NCBI RefSeq assembly: GCF_016767715.1
Contig: NZ_CP050145.1
Span: 2,418,001-2,482,000, forward strand
DNA from: Mycobacteroides chelonae
GTDB taxonomy: Bacteria; Actinomycetota; Actinomycetes; Mycobacteriales; Mycobacteriaceae
Length of the DNA: 64,000 nucleotides
Reading direction: 5' to 3'
The notes under the pieces were generated by a model. It was not told the origin of the DNA. It saw nothing but the letters and a program-made list of their open reading frames with translations, and did not search any database. Position 1 is the stretch's first letter. Every line of letters starts with the position of its first letter. The position numbers and the translations under genes were made by a program. Below, piece after piece: positions 19,154 to 29,044 of this stretch.

Positions 19154-20428
19154 ATGCTCGACTGGTCACCCATTGACCTCGCGGTGCGTGACGCCGTTCG
19201 CCAGTTCATCGACAAGGAGGTCAGGCCTCACGTCGATGCGCTGGAGTCCGGTGAGATGGAGCCGTACCCCATCATCCGAAAGATGTTCGCAACCTTCGGC
19301 ATCGACGCTCTTGCCAAAGAGGCGCTGCAGAAGCAGATCGAGAAGAAGAAGACCCGGGAGGCCGCACTGGCGGCCGGTCAGCCGCTAGAGGACTCCAAGA
19401 AGTCCGACGGCGGGGGAGTCATGGGGCTCGCGGGCGGGTCGGCCGGTATGGGCTTCGTGCTCACCAGCGAAATCTCGCGTGTCTGTATGGGTTTGGTGAC
19501 GGGTATGGGCGTGAGCATGGGCCTGACCGTCCCGACCATCGCCTCCCGCGGCACGGCCGCGCAAATGGAGCGATGGCTGCCCGAGCTGGTCACCTACGAG
19601 AAGGTGGGAGCGTGGGCCATCACCGAACCCGATTCGGGCTCGGACGCATTCGGCGGCATGAAGACGTATGTCACCCGTGACGGCGAGGACTACATCCTCA
19701 ACGGCCAGAAGACCTTCATCACCAATGGACCCGATGCCGATGTGATCGTCGTCTACGCCAAGCTGGATGAGAAGGACCCTTCGGTCGACAAGCGGGACCG
19801 CACGGTGCTGACCTTTGTTCTCGACAAGGGCATGGAGGGCTTCACGCAGTCGAAACCCTTCCGCAAGATGGGCATTCACAGTTCCCGCACCGGCCAGTTG
19901 TTCTTCGAGAATGTCCGTCTGGGTAAAGACCGGCTCCTCGGCGAATCCGAAGCCAATGATCAGGGCGACGGCCGCGACAGTGCCCGTGCCAACTTCTCGA
20001 TGGAACGTATCGGCGTGGCGGCGCTCGCACTCGGTGTCATCGAGGAGTGCCTGCGGCTCTCGCTGGACTACGCGAAGACACGCACCCTGTGGGGCAAGGA
20101 GATCGCCCAGTTCCAACTGATCCAGCTCAAACTGGCCAAGATGGAAGTGGCCCGGCTCAACGTGCGGAACATGCTGTTTCATGCCATCGAGAGCCTCTCG
20201 GAGAACAAGACGCCGTCCCTGGCGGAAGCTTCGGCCATCAAGCTCTATTGCTCTGAGGCCGCCACCGATGTCGCGATGGACGCCGTGCAGCTTTTCGGTG
20301 GCAACGGCTACATGACCGAGTACCGCGTCGAACAGCTGGCGCGCGATGCCAAGTCGCTCATGATCTACGCCGGCAGCAACGAGGTTCAGATCACGCACAT
20401 CGCCAAGGGGCTGCTGGCAGAGAAATAG
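19154..20428 (+). CDS. Acyl-CoA dehydrogenase (FadE type)
   Basis: 424 aa. Flavin/substrate motifs are GAWAITEPDSGSDAFGG, DYILNGQKTFITNGP, RKMGIHSSRTGQLFFENVRL, QLFGGNGYMTEY and RDAKSLMIYAGSNEVQ. The position that holds the catalytic Glu in medium-chain enzymes (YEGT) is Ala here (YAGS). A Glu in NFSMERIGVAAL lies where isovaleryl- and long-chain-type enzymes keep their base, so the enzyme is probably active and of that subgroup. A Lys/Glu-rich insert (about residues 52-80) followed by a Gly/Met-rich stretch is unusual. It follows the SRPBCC gene; GGAGAAAGCAGGAGAC precedes the ATG. Confidence 0.92.
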   Translation: MLDWSPIDLAVRDAVRQFIDKEVRPHVDALESGEMEPYPIIRKMFATFGIDALAKEALQKQIEKKKTREAALAAGQPLEDSKKSDGGGVMGLAGGSAGMGFVLTSEISRVCMGLVTGMGVSMGLTVPTIASRGTAAQMERWLPELVTYEKVGAWAITEPDSGSDAFGGMKTYVTRDGEDYILNGQKTFITNGPDADVIVVYAKLDEKDPSVDKRDRTVLTFVLDKGMEGFTQSKPFRKMGIHSSRTGQLFFENVRLGKDRLLGESEANDQGDGRDSARANFSMERIGVAALALGVIEECLRLSLDYAKTRTLWGKEIAQFQLIQLKLAKMEVARLNVRNMLFHAIESLSENKTPSLAEASAIKLYCSEAATDVAMDAVQLFGGNGYMTEYRVEQLARDAKSLMIYAGSNEVQITHIAKGLLAEK

Positions 20429-20464
20429 CTCGACACACCAGCCCCGCCGTATCACGCTGGGTTG

Positions 20465-21298
20465 ATGCGGGCGCACCTTCACGAGGATCTGGCGGAGTAC
20501 TGGGCCCTGGCCGGGCCGCTGTACTCCGCCGATCCCGTGCTGTACACCTTTGAGCTCCACCTGGCCGCGCGCCTGCGGCAGCCGGATTCCGATCCCGCGG
20601 CGGCACTGATCACCTTTACCGATCTGGATCATCTGGTGGGAGCGGCCCTGGGGACCAGCCAGGGCCTCGTCTGCAATGCCATGCCCACGGCCGGGATCAC
20701 TGCCGCGGTGAACCTGCTGGCCGACAACGCGATACCGCTGCCTTCGGTGCGGGGGTCGCGTGCGGTGACCTTGGCGGTGGCCGACGCCTGGCTGTCGAGG
20801 ACCGGCGTCACGGTCTGCGGCACCACCGACGAGCGGCTCTACCGCCTGTTAGATCTCATAAAGCCGCGCGTAGCGGGCGAGCCACTGCTCGTCGCTGCAG
20901 AGGAGATCGAGTCGTTGGTGCCGTGGAGCGTGGAGTACAGCAGGGAAACCTTTGGTGTCGACAAGCCCGCCGACGAAGCGGGGCACTGGCTGATTGGCTC
21001 TTACCGATTGGGGGACGTCTACCTGTGCTGGGAACGCGGCGGGGCCCCTGTCGCGATGGCGGGCGTCCGGGCCCCCATCGAAGGGGTGTCACGAGTGGGT
21101 CCCGTCTACACACCCCCACCGCAGCGGGGCCACGGCTACGGCAGCGCCGTGGCCGCGGCGGCCTGCGAATGGGCGCGTCAGGCAGGTGCGCGGGAGATCG
21201 TGCTCACCACCGATCTGGCCAACCCCACCTCCAACTCCATCTATCGCAAGCTCGGATTCCGGGCCGTCACCGATTCGGTGATCGTGGAATTCGCCTGA
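20465..21298 (+). CDS. GNAT-family N-acetyltransferase
   Basis: 277 aa. The C-terminal half is a GNAT domain: [20 protein letters not shown] is the acetyl-CoA pyrophosphate loop (Q/R-G-x-G-Y/x-G), and [20 protein letters not shown] is the usual motif B ending. The N-terminal half is a degenerate domain of the kind found in predicted two-domain GNATs. The substrate is unknown. The start is ATG 20465 (TTG 20462 is adjacent). It lies directly upstream of secA2, but the secA2 promoter appears separate. Confidence 0.88.
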   Translation: MRAHLHEDLAEYWALAGPLYSADPVLYTFELHLAARLRQPDSDPAAALITFTDLDHLVGAALGTSQGLVCNAMPTAGITAAVNLLADNAIPLPSVRGSRAVTLAVADAWLSRTGVTVCGTTDERLYRLLDLIKPRVAGEPLLVAAEEIESLVPWSVEYSRETFGVDKPADEAGHWLIGSYRLGDVYLCWERGGAPVAMAGVRAPIEGVSRVGPVYTPPPQRGHGYGSAVAAAACEWARQAGAREIVLTTDLANPTSNSIYRKLGFRAVTDSVIVEFA

Positions 21299-21351
21299 CG
21301 GCACTCACTGGGCTTAACGATCGTCGCGAAGGCGCTCCTAGCTCCCTGACG

Positions 21352-21357
21352 TACCGT
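21352..21357 (+). promoter_or_regulatory. -10 box of a leaderless secA2 promoter
   Basis: TACCGT (TANNNT class) lies 6 nt before GTG 21364, matching leaderless geometry. This favours GTG 21364 over GTG 21358 as the secA2 start. Confidence 0.5.
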
Positions 21358-21363
21358 GTGCAT

Positions 21364-23682
21364 GTGCGCAAGTCGAACACCGCCTCACGGTTCACCGGGA
21401 AGTTCTGGAAGCTCCTCGGTGCCGCCACCGACAAGAACCAGAGCCAGTCGCTGGAGCTCGTGGATGCCTCGAAGAAGTACGACGAGAAGGCCAAGGACCT
21501 CACCGACGAACAACTCACCAAGGCGGCCAAGAAACTCGACCTGTCCGAGGGCATCGAATCCAAGGACATCGGCCAGTTCCTGGCGATAGTGCGTGAGGCC
21601 GCCGAGCGGACCATTGACGAGCGCCCGTTCGATGTTCAGCTGCTGGGCGCCCTGCGCATGCTCGACGGCGACGTCATCGAGATGGCCACTGGTGAGGGCA
21701 AGACTCTCACCGGTGCGATCACCGCCGCCGGCTACGCGCTGGGCGGACGCAGCGTGCACGTCATCTCGGTCAACGACTACCTGGCCCGCCGTGATGCCGA
21801 GTGGATGGGACCGTTCCTGGAGCGCCTGGGGCTGACGGTCGGCTGGATCACCGAGGAATCCACGGCTGACGAACGCCGTGAGGCCTACGCCTGTGACGTC
21901 ACCTACGGGTCGGTCAACGAGATCGGTTTCGACGTACTGCGCGACCAGCTGGCGATCGATGTCGATGCCCTGGTGTCGCCGAGCCCCGATGTCGCCGTCG
22001 TCGACGAGGCCGACTCGGTGCTCGTCGACGAGGCTCTGGTGCCGCTGGTGCTGGCCGGAACCAGCCATCGTGAAGCGCCGAGCTCGGAGGTCATCGAGGC
22101 GGTCCGCGAGCTGGTCGCCGGCGAGGACTACGAGGCCGATAACGACCGCCGCAACATCTTCCTGACCGATACCGGAGCCCGAAAGCTGGAAAAGCAGCTG
22201 GGGAACATCGACCTGTACTCCGAACACCACGTCGGGACGACCCTCACCGAGGTCAATGTGGCCCTGCACGCACATGTGCTCCTGGAGCGCGATGTGCACT
22301 ACATCGTGCGCGATGGCGCCGTGCACCTCATCAACTCCTCGCGTGGACGCATCGCGACGTTGCAGCGCTGGCCCGATGGCCTGCAGGCAGCCGTCGAAGC
22401 CAAGGAAGGAATCGAAACCACCGATACCGGTGAGGTTCTCGACACCATCACCGTGCAGGCACTCATCAACCGCTATCCGCGTGTCAGCGGAATGACCGGT
22501 ACGGCCCTGGCGGCCGGTGAGCAGTTGCGGCAGTTCTACAAGCTCGGTGTCTCGCCGATCCCGCCCAACACCCCGAACATCCGCGAAGATCAGCCCGACC
22601 GCGTCTACATCACCGAGGCGAGTAAGAACGACGCCATCGTCGCCCATATCGCCGAGATCCATGCCACCGGGCAGCCGGTGCTGGTGGGCACGCACGATGT
22701 CGCCGAATCCGAAGCACTGCATCACCGTTTGGTGCGTGCAGGGGTTCCGGCCGTTGTGCTGAACGCCAAGAACGATGCCGAGGAAGCCCGCGTCATCGCC
22801 GAGGCCGGCGCGCTCAAGGCGGTCACGGTCTCCACGCAGATGGCCGGACGCGGCACCGATATCCGCCTGGGCGGCTCCGAGGAGACCGATTACGACGCTG
22901 TCGTCGAAGCGGGCGGGCTGCACGTCGTGGGCACCGGGCGGCATCGCACCGAACGACTCGACAACCAGCTGCGCGGACGTGCGGGACGCCAGGGCGACCC
23001 CGGGTCGTCGGTCTTCTTCTCCAGCTGGGAGGACGAGGTCGTTGTCGCATATCTGGATTCGGCCAAGCTGCCCACCGAGACAGACGAGAATGGGCAGATT
23101 GTCAGCACCAAGGCCGGAGGGCTCATTGACCACGCCCAGCGCGTCGCCGAGGGTGCGATGCTCGACCTACACGCCAACACGTGGCGGTACAACCAGCTGA
23201 TCGCCCAGCAGCGCGCCATCATCTCCGAGCGCCGCGACACCCTGCTGCGCACCGACACCGCGCGTAAGGAACTCCAGGAGCGCTCCGCTGAGCGTTACGA
23301 CGAGCTGGCCGAGGAGCTTTCCGAAGAACGCCTGGAGCGGATCTCACGGGAGATCATGCTGTACCACCTCGATCGGGGCTGGGCTGACCACCTGGCGTAC
23401 CTCTCCGATGTGCGCGAGAGCATCCACCTGCGCGCGCTCGGGCGGCAGAACCCGATCGACGAGTTCCACCGGCTCGCCGTCGACGCCTTCGCGTCGCTGG
23501 CCGCCGACGCCGTGGAAGCGGCGCAGCAGACCTTCGACACCACCAATCTGGTTGACGAGGAACAGGGATTGGACCTGTCGAAGCTTGCCCGGCCGACCTC
23601 GACGTGGACGTACATGATTCACGACGACCCGCGCAAGAACGACAGCCTGTCGATCTTGAACCTGCCTGGCGTCTTCAGCTGA
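21364..23682 (+). CDS. secA2: Accessory protein translocase ATPase SecA2
   Basis: 772 aa, collinear with mycobacterial SecA2 (about 780-808 aa) and shorter than housekeeping SecA1. Visible are the N-terminal [13 protein letters not shown], Walker A MATGEGKT (about residues 107-114), [14 protein letters not shown], Walker [60 protein letters not shown] (motif V), [14 protein letters not shown] (motif VI) and [20 protein letters not shown]. It powers SecYEG-dependent export of a small set of proteins. It is followed 56 bp later by pgsA2, as in M. tuberculosis Rv1821-Rv1822. The frame is open upstream, but family alignment and the -10 box argue for the start chosen. Confidence 0.96.
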   Translation: MRKSNTASRFTGKFWKLLGAATDKNQSQSLELVDASKKYDEKAKDLTDEQLTKAAKKLDLSEGIESKDIGQFLAIVREAAERTIDERPFDVQLLGALRMLDGDVIEMATGEGKTLTGAITAAGYALGGRSVHVISVNDYLARRDAEWMGPFLERLGLTVGWITEESTADERREAYACDVTYGSVNEIGFDVLRDQLAIDVDALVSPSPDVAVVDEADSVLVDEALVPLVLAGTSHREAPSSEVIEAVRELVAGEDYEADNDRRNIFLTDTGARKLEKQLGNIDLYSEHHVGTTLTEVNVALHAHVLLERDVHYIVRDGAVHLINSSRGRIATLQRWPDGLQAAVEAKEGIETTDTGEVLDTITVQALINRYPRVSGMTGTALAAGEQLRQFYKLGVSPIPPNTPNIREDQPDRVYITEASKNDAIVAHIAEIHATGQPVLVGTHDVAESEALHHRLVRAGVPAVVLNAKNDAEEARVIAEAGALKAVTVSTQMAGRGTDIRLGGSEETDYDAVVEAGGLHVVGTGRHRTERLDNQLRGRAGRQGDPGSSVFFSSWEDEVVVAYLDSAKLPTETDENGQIVSTKAGGLIDHAQRVAEGAMLDLHANTWRYNQLIAQQRAIISERRDTLLRTDTARKELQERSAERYDELAEELSEERLERISREIMLYHLDRGWADHLAYLSDVRESIHLRALGRQNPIDEFHRLAVDAFASLAADAVEAAQQTFDTTNLVDEEQGLDLSKLARPTSTWTYMIHDDPRKNDSLSILNLPGVFS

Positions 23683-23738
23683 CGACAGACCGTCTATTTG
23701 CGCGGGGCATACCTTCGCGAATATGAGAGGGTGGCCGG

Positions 23739-24335
23739 ATGGGAACCGCCGAACCGCCCTCCGGAGACGACCGGATACTGACGGTCCCCAACGTGCTGAG
23801 CGTCATTCGGTTGGCCTTCATTCCGCTGTTCCTGTATCTGCTGTTGGTCAAACACGCCGACGGCTGGTCCGTTGCCATTCTGATGCTCAGCGGCTTCACC
23901 GACTGGGCCGACGGCAAGATCGCGCGTCTGATGAACCAGTCTTCGCACCTGGGCACGCTCCTGGACCCGGCTGCCGACCGGCTGTACATGGTGACCACAC
24001 CGATCGCCTTCGCGATCCGGGACATCGTCCCGTGGTGGATCGTCCTCACGCTGCTGGCCCGCGACCTTATCCTCACGCTCGGACTGCCCATCGTGCGTAG
24101 TCGCGGAATCGAGGCGCTGCCCGTCATGTACATCGGCAAGGCCGCGACGTTTGCGCTGATGTCGGCATTTCCGCTGATCCTCATCGGTGAATGGGACTCG
24201 TTGTGGGGCAGGATAATCGGCCCCTGCGGGTGGGCATTCCTGATTTGGGGTCTGGGGATGTATCTGTGGACTTTCGTGCTTTACGTCGCCCAGATCGTGA
24301 TGGTGGTCCGGCAGCTGCCCAAGGTCAGCACCTGA
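23739..24335 (+). CDS. pgsA2: CDP-alcohol phosphatidyltransferase (PgsA2/Rv1822-like)
   Basis: 198 aa with the complete CDP-alcohol phosphotransferase signature DG-x2-AR-x8-G-x3-D-x3-D (TDWADGKIARLMNQS and HLGTLLDPAADR, about residues 63-88) and about four to five membrane helices. The family joins CDP-diacylglycerol to glycerol-phosphate, inositol-phosphate or phosphatidylglycerol; Rv1822 has been annotated as a PgsA/cardiolipin-synthase type, and the exact acceptor cannot be told from sequence. It follows secA2 and is 1 bp from the DUF881 gene. Confidence 0.9.
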   Translation: MGTAEPPSGDDRILTVPNVLSVIRLAFIPLFLYLLLVKHADGWSVAILMLSGFTDWADGKIARLMNQSSHLGTLLDPAADRLYMVTTPIAFAIRDIVPWWIVLTLLARDLILTLGLPIVRSRGIEALPVMYIGKAATFALMSAFPLILIGEWDSLWGRIIGPCGWAFLIWGLGMYLWTFVLYVAQIVMVVRQLPKVST

Positions 24336-24336
24336 C

Positions 24337-25281
24337 ATGAGTGCCGAGGACCCCATACACGGCAACGGGCCGCATCTCATGGGTGGTTTCGAACCCGAGG
24401 AGGGTCTGGGTCACCACAGTGCGAACCGGCCCAAGCGCAACCCGGTGCCGTCGCTGCTGCGCACCCTGCTCTCTGATCACCTGGACGCCGGATACGCCGA
24501 GGCGGCCGCAGCACGCCGAGACGGCGCGCCACCGCGTTCACGCCTGGCTGAATGGGGTTGGCAGGCAGTCGCTGCCGTCGCCATTGCCACGGTCTTCGCG
24601 GCGGCGATCGCCCAGACCACCCGTATCGCGCCCGGCGTCATGCAGGAAAAGCAGGGACTGCTGGCGAGTATCCGCAGTGAACAGCGCGACTCCGGGGCCC
24701 TGGAGTCGACGCGAGACCAGCTGGCGGCAGAGGTAGCCGGCGCTCGGCGCAGTCAGCTGGAAGGCAACGAGCAGGGCAAGGAGCTGCTGAATCGATTGGA
24801 CCACTTGGGTCTTGCCGCGGCGAGCACCGAGGTGCGCGGACCGGCGCTGATCGTCACGCTGGCCGACCCTGGCAGTGCAGGTGACCTCTCGGACGTCTCG
24901 AAGGAACGCATCCCGCGCAGCCAGCAGGTCATCCTCGACCGCGACATGCAGCTCGTCGTGAACTCGCTGTGGAACAGTGGTGCAGAAGCGATTTCGGTAT
25001 CGGATGTCCGCATAGGCCCGAATGTCACGATGCGTCAGGCCGGGGGAGCGATCCTGGTGGACAACCAGCCCATCAGCTCGCCGTACCGGATTGTCGCCGT
25101 CGGCCCCGCGAATACCATGAAATCCTCGTTCGAGCGCAGCCCGGGAATGGCCAGGATGCGGCTTCTGCAGAAGTCTTACGGCATCAGACTCACCCTGGGC
25201 ACCCAGGAGAACGTTCAGCTGGCTCCCGCGGTTAATCGGGACGTCAAGTACGCCAAGGAAATTCCAGCAGGAGGCCGGTGA
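24337..25281 (+). CDS. DUF881 membrane-anchored protein (Rv1823-like)
   Basis: 314 aa. A cytoplasmic N-terminus of about 70 residues is followed by one membrane helix (WQAVAAVAIATVFAAAIAQT), a coiled-coil stretch (QGLLASIRSEQRDSGALEST) and an extracytoplasmic DUF881 domain (VRGPALIVTLADPG, DMQLVVNSLWNSGAEAISVS, VGPANTMKSSFERSPGM). DUF881 proteins co-occur with SBP and envelope/division genes in actinobacteria; biochemical role unknown. It is the first of the DUF881-SBP-DUF881 trio. Confidence 0.9.
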   Translation: MSAEDPIHGNGPHLMGGFEPEEGLGHHSANRPKRNPVPSLLRTLLSDHLDAGYAEAAAARRDGAPPRSRLAEWGWQAVAAVAIATVFAAAIAQTTRIAPGVMQEKQGLLASIRSEQRDSGALESTRDQLAAEVAGARRSQLEGNEQGKELLNRLDHLGLAAASTEVRGPALIVTLADPGSAGDLSDVSKERIPRSQQVILDRDMQLVVNSLWNSGAEAISVSDVRIGPNVTMRQAGGAILVDNQPISSPYRIVAVGPANTMKSSFERSPGMARMRLLQKSYGIRLTLGTQENVQLAPAVNRDVKYAKEIPAGGR

Positions 25282-25317
25282 GGTGACCCGGACGGTGAAC
25301 AGGAGAGGAAGTAAACG

Positions 25318-25650
25318 ATGATCGGCATAGTCGCGCTGGCGATCGGCGTGGTTTTGGGGCTGGTGTTTCACCCAAATGTGCCCGACGCGGTCGCCCCGTA
25401 CTTGCCGATCGCGGTGGTCGCGGCGCTCGACGCTCTTTTCGGCGGTGCTCGGGCCTACCTGGACCAGATCTTCGATTCGAAGGTGTTCGTGGTCTCCTTC
25501 GTGTTCAACGTGCTGGTAGCGGCGCTGATCGTGTTCGTGGGCGACCAGCTTGGGGTCGGTACGCAGCTGTCCACGGCCATCATCGTCGTTCTCGGCATTC
25601 GGATCTTCGGAAACGCAGCCGCCCTGCGGCGCAGGTTGTTTGGGGCATAA
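25318..25650 (+). CDS. sbp: Small basic membrane protein (SBP, DUF1290; Rv1824-like)
   Basis: 110 aa with three hydrophobic segments (GIVALAIGVVLGLVF, LPIAVVAALDALFGGARA, VFNVLVAALIVFVG). The conserved signature YLPIAVVAALDALFGGARAY and KVFVVSFVFN matches the sbp family encoded next to ftsZ-region genes in Firmicutes and between the two DUF881 genes in mycobacteria. GAGAGGAAG lies about 6 nt before the ATG. It is probably an envelope or division accessory; function not established. Confidence 0.9.
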   Translation: MIGIVALAIGVVLGLVFHPNVPDAVAPYLPIAVVAALDALFGGARAYLDQIFDSKVFVVSFVFNVLVAALIVFVGDQLGVGTQLSTAIIVVLGIRIFGNAAALRRRLFGA

Positions 25651-25654
25651 GCCG

Positions 25655-26413
25655 ATGACCGATGCACCGCACGAACCGCACCCCGGCAAGCATGAGATGC
25701 CCAAAACGCGCCGTCCGCCGACGCGTACTCAGGTTATCTTTGGAGTGCTGGGCGTCGCGCTGTGCGCGCTGCTGGGCCTGGCGATCACCACCCAGGTCCG
25801 CCAAACCGAATCCGGCGATGGCCTGGACACCGCGCGACCCGCCGACCTGCTGGTGCTGCTGGACTCCCTGCAGCAGCGCGATGCCAACCTGAACAAGGAG
25901 ATCGCGGATCTGCAGCAGAGCCTTATCACGATGCGCGCCAGCGGAACCGGCAACCAGGCCGTGATCAACGACGCGAAGGCCCGACTGTCCGCACTGTCCA
26001 TCATGGCGGGGACCGTCGGGGCCACCGGTCCTGGTGTGATCCTCACCATTGACGATCCGGGGCAGGGCCTGGGTGCAGAAGCCCTACTGGACATCATCAA
26101 CGAGCTACGGGCGGCCGGTGCCGAGGCCATCGAGATCAAGTCGGGCGACCAGTCGGTGCGCATTGGGGCCGATTCCTGGGTCACCGGGGCCCCAGGACAG
26201 CTCATCGTCGACGGCGTGCTCCTGACACCTCCGTATTCGGTTCTGGCGATAGGCGATCCACCGACACTCGCGGCGGCGATGAACATTCCGGGCGGTGCCG
26301 TCGACACCGTCTCGCGGGTTGGCGGCGGCGTTACTATCGACCAGCCGGCGCGCGTAGACATCACCACCTTGCGAGAACCGAAACCGCGCCAATACGCTCA
26401 GCCCGGCAAGTAG
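25655..26413 (+). CDS. DUF881 membrane-anchored protein (Rv1825-like)
   Basis: 252 aa. A His/Pro-rich cytoplasmic tail (HEPHPGKHEMPKTRRPPTRT), one membrane helix (VIFGVLGVALCALLGLAITT), a coiled coil (LLDSLQQRDANLNKEIADLQ) and a DUF881 domain (GATGPGVILTIDDPGQG, ALLDIINELRAAGAEAIEIK) follow in order. It is a shorter paralog of the gene two before it. Homologs are linked to septal/polar cell-wall synthesis. ATG 25655 lies 4 bp after the sbp stop, which indicates one operon. Confidence 0.9.
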   Translation: MTDAPHEPHPGKHEMPKTRRPPTRTQVIFGVLGVALCALLGLAITTQVRQTESGDGLDTARPADLLVLLDSLQQRDANLNKEIADLQQSLITMRASGTGNQAVINDAKARLSALSIMAGTVGATGPGVILTIDDPGQGLGAEALLDIINELRAAGAEAIEIKSGDQSVRIGADSWVTGAPGQLIVDGVLLTPPYSVLAIGDPPTLAAAMNIPGGAVDTVSRVGGGVTIDQPARVDITTLREPKPRQYAQPGK

Positions 26414-26466
26414 CCCCCAGGCCAGCGACCACGCAGACCACTGACCGAGAGCAAGGATGATTCACC

Positions 26467-26862
26467 GTGACCGAAATTCCTGCCGACCTGCACTACACCG
26501 AGGAACACGAATGGGTGCGGCGCACCGGTGAGCGCACCGTGCGTATCGGAATCACCGACTACGCACAGTCGCAGCTCGGCGACGTGGTGTTTGTTCAGCT
26601 GCCGGATGTGGGCTCGGACCTGAGTGCCGGCTCGACGTTCGGCGAGGTGGAATCCACCAAGTCCGTATCGGACCTTTTCGCGCCGATCACCGCGAAAGTT
26701 GTTGCCGCGAACGGCGATTTGGATTCCAACCCGCAGCTGGTGAATTCCGATCCGTACGGCGAGGGCTGGTTGGTCGATCTTGAGGTCGCCAGCGAGGCCG
26801 ATCTCGACGTGGCTCTTAATGACCTCTTAGACGCATCGGGATATGGTGACGCCACCGATTAG
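26467..26862 (+). CDS. gcvH: Glycine cleavage system H protein
   Basis: 131 aa, full-length lipoyl carrier. It has DLHYTEEHEWVRRTGERT at the N-terminus, IGITDYAQSQLGDVVFVQLP, and the lipoylation site in FGEVESTKSVSDLFAP (Lys65). It shuttles the aminomethyl group from GcvP to GcvT. The P protein is encoded 3.2 kb downstream behind a glycine riboswitch, while gcvT is not in the window, so the complex is encoded in pieces. GTG start. Confidence 0.97.
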   Translation: MTEIPADLHYTEEHEWVRRTGERTVRIGITDYAQSQLGDVVFVQLPDVGSDLSAGSTFGEVESTKSVSDLFAPITAKVVAANGDLDSNPQLVNSDPYGEGWLVDLEVASEADLDVALNDLLDASGYGDATD

Positions 26863-27057
26863 GAGGGCACCAGTTCTCCAACCAGTCCGATGACCACAAT
26901 TTCGGGTGGACCACTGGCGGATACGGCAGAGGTGGCCCGTTACGGGCAGTCAGACGGTACGGTCGGAAATGAGCGGCGATGAGGGTCGCGAAGGGCGTCA
27001 TGCTCAACGAGATCCGCACTGACAATCGAATCCTCCAGGGGCGAGGAAGAAGGAGCG

Positions 27058-27531
27058 ATGGTGACCGATAACGACAAGGACGACACGTCAGGCGAGGTCA
27101 CCGCGGAGACGACCTCGGTGTTCCGCGCCGATTTCGCCACCGAGCTGGAAGCGCCCGCGCAGGCCGGTAACGATGTGTCGGGTGTCGAGGGATTGCCCGC
27201 CGGTTCGGCACTGTTGGTGGTCAAGCGTGGACCCAACGCGGGATCGCGCTTTCTGCTCGATCAAGCAACCACGTCGGCCGGACGGCACCCCGACAGCGAC
27301 ATTTTTCTCGATGACGTCACGGTGAGCCGCCGTCACGCCGAATTCCGGCTTGACAGTGATGAATTCCAGGTAGTCGACGTGGGCAGCCTCAACGGCACCT
27401 ATGTCAACCGCGAGCCGGTGGATTCAGCGGTGCTCGCCAACGGCGACGAAGTGCAGATCGGGAAGTTCCGTCTGGTCTTCCTGACCGGGCCGAAGTCGGC
27501 AGGCGATGGCACCGCCCCGGGTGGCCAGTGA
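27058..27531 (+). CDS. garA: FHA-domain regulator GarA (OdhI)
   Basis: 157 aa. The N-terminal phosphorylation motif [14 protein letters not shown] has the twin threonines used by PknB (T22 equivalent) and PknG (T21 equivalent). The FHA domain follows ([20 protein letters not shown], then [38 protein letters not shown]). In mycobacteria unphosphorylated GarA inhibits 2-oxoglutarate dehydrogenase and NAD-glutamate dehydrogenase and stimulates glutamate synthase, so it sets flow at the 2-oxoglutarate/glutamate node. GTG 27061, with AAGGAG 5 nt upstream, is an equally good start. It overlaps ftsR (GTGA). Confidence 0.97.
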   Translation: MVTDNDKDDTSGEVTAETTSVFRADFATELEAPAQAGNDVSGVEGLPAGSALLVVKRGPNAGSRFLLDQATTSAGRHPDSDIFLDDVTVSRRHAEFRLDSDEFQVVDVGSLNGTYVNREPVDSAVLANGDEVQIGKFRLVFLTGPKSAGDGTAPGGQ

Positions 27532-28271
27532 CAGCTCCCGACCGGCCGGCTCTCACCGGAATGTCGATCGGGTCGGTACTCGACCTGTTGCGTCCGGAGT
27601 TTCCGGACGTCACGATCTCGAAGATTCGATTCCTCGAATCAGAGGGACTGGTTACCCCGTCGCGTAGCGCGTCGGGGTATCGCCGGTTTTCGGCCTATGA
27701 CGCCGAGCGGCTCCGGTTCATCCTGACCGCGCAGCGTGATCACTACCTGCCGCTGAAGGTGATCAAGGAGCAACTCGACGCGCAGCCCGACGGAGCGCTG
27801 CCGGATGTGGCGGGTTTCACCGGCGGCCCTCGTCTCTTTGCCATCACCGATGGCGACAGCACCAACAGTGTTGCCCGTCAAGGAATCCCATCTACCCGTC
27901 CCACGCGGCTCAGCCGTGAGGACCTGCTGTCGCGTTCCGGTGCGGACGAGGTGCTGCTGACCTCGCTCATCAAGGCGGGGATCATCACCGCCGGCCCGGG
28001 CGGTTTCTTCGACGAGTACACGGTCCTGATCGTTCAGTGCGCCGCTGAGCTGGCCGATTACGGCGTCGAGCCGCGGCATCTGCGCACGTTCCGCTCCGCG
28101 GTCGATCGAGAGACCGATCTCATCGCCCAGATTGTGGGCCCAACCGTCAAAGCCAACAAGGCAGGGGCCCGCGACCGCGCCGATGACCTGATCCGAGAGG
28201 TGGCGGCACTGTCGATCGCGCTCCACGGCGCGATGATCAAGTCCGCGGTGCGCGGCGTCCTCGATCGCTGA
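27528..28271 (+). CDS. ftsR: MerR-family regulator FtsR (Rv1828-like)
   Basis: 247 aa. The N-terminal winged helix reads [40 protein letters not shown] and [15 protein letters not shown], the MerR pattern. The C-terminal region is distinct from metal-binding MerR proteins. The Corynebacterium ortholog FtsR activates ftsZ; the mycobacterial protein is expected to act likewise. It is translationally coupled to garA, linking central metabolism and division control. Confidence 0.93.
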   Translation: MTAPDRPALTGMSIGSVLDLLRPEFPDVTISKIRFLESEGLVTPSRSASGYRRFSAYDAERLRFILTAQRDHYLPLKVIKEQLDAQPDGALPDVAGFTGGPRLFAITDGDSTNSVARQGIPSTRPTRLSREDLLSRSGADEVLLTSLIKAGIITAGPGGFFDEYTVLIVQCAAELADYGVEPRHLRTFRSAVDRETDLIAQIVGPTVKANKAGARDRADDLIREVAALSIALHGAMIKSAVRGVLDR

Positions 28272-28316
28272 GGACTAGACTCGCGGTACGACAGAAGCAC
28301 TGGTGTTGGAGGCACG

Positions 28317-28820
28317 ATGAGCGAAGTTCGAGTCGTGGGAATCCGCGTGGAACAGCCCCAGAACCAGCCGGTGTTGTTGCTGCGGGAGTCTGCCGGCGAT
28401 CGTTACCTGCCGATATGGATCGGCCAGTCCGAGGCCGCGGCCATCGCCCTGGAGCAACAGGGGGTAGAACCGGCGCGGCCACTCACCCATGACCTGATCC
28501 GTGATCTCATTGCTGCCCTTGGGCATTCGCTCAAAGAGGTGCGGATCGTGGATCTTCAGGAGGGGACGTTCTACGCGGACCTGGTTTTCGACAGCGACAT
28601 CCGGGTGTCGGCGCGCCCATCGGATTCGGTGGCAATCGCGCTACGCGTGGGAGTTCCGATTTACGTCGAGGAAGCCGTGCTGGCCGAGGCAGGCTTGATC
28701 ATTCCCGACGAGGACGATGAGGATTCCGGCGGAGCGCTGCGAGAAGACGAGGTAGAGAAGTTCAAGGAGTTCCTCGACAGCGTGTCTCCCGACGACTTCA
28801 AGGCCACGGAAGGCCCGTAA
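28317..28820 (+). CDS. Bifunctional nuclease-family (DUF151) protein (Rv1829-like)
   Basis: 167 aa. The DUF151 core is visible (VVGIRVEQPQNQPVLLLRES, LPIWIGQSEAAAIALEQQGV, RPLTHDLIRDLIAALGHSL, ARPSDSVAIALRVGVPIYV). A C-terminal acidic tail (DEDDEDSGGALREDEVEKFK) follows. Plant and bacterial relatives show in vitro RNase/DNase activity; the mycobacterial role is unknown. The gene lies between two MerR regulators of division, in the order conserved with Rv1828-Rv1830. Confidence 0.9.
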   Translation: MSEVRVVGIRVEQPQNQPVLLLRESAGDRYLPIWIGQSEAAAIALEQQGVEPARPLTHDLIRDLIAALGHSLKEVRIVDLQEGTFYADLVFDSDIRVSARPSDSVAIALRVGVPIYVEEAVLAEAGLIIPDEDDEDSGGALREDEVEKFKEFLDSVSPDDFKATEGP

Positions 28821-29044
28821 CAGGGCTTTAAGTAACGAGTAAGTCTCAACCTGACCTTTACAGTCACGGCCCGGGCGCGTCGCATTGACCGTGATTTCCC
28901 GGGGACCATAATTTGACTCAGCGGCCGGCACGGGGCAGCGCAAAGGGCGTATGCTCGGAGGATTCGTGCTTGGACGAACGCACTACCGGCGAACTGAGAA
29001 CCACAGGACGGTAGCCGGAGAAGCGATCGCGAGAGGGAGCAGAA

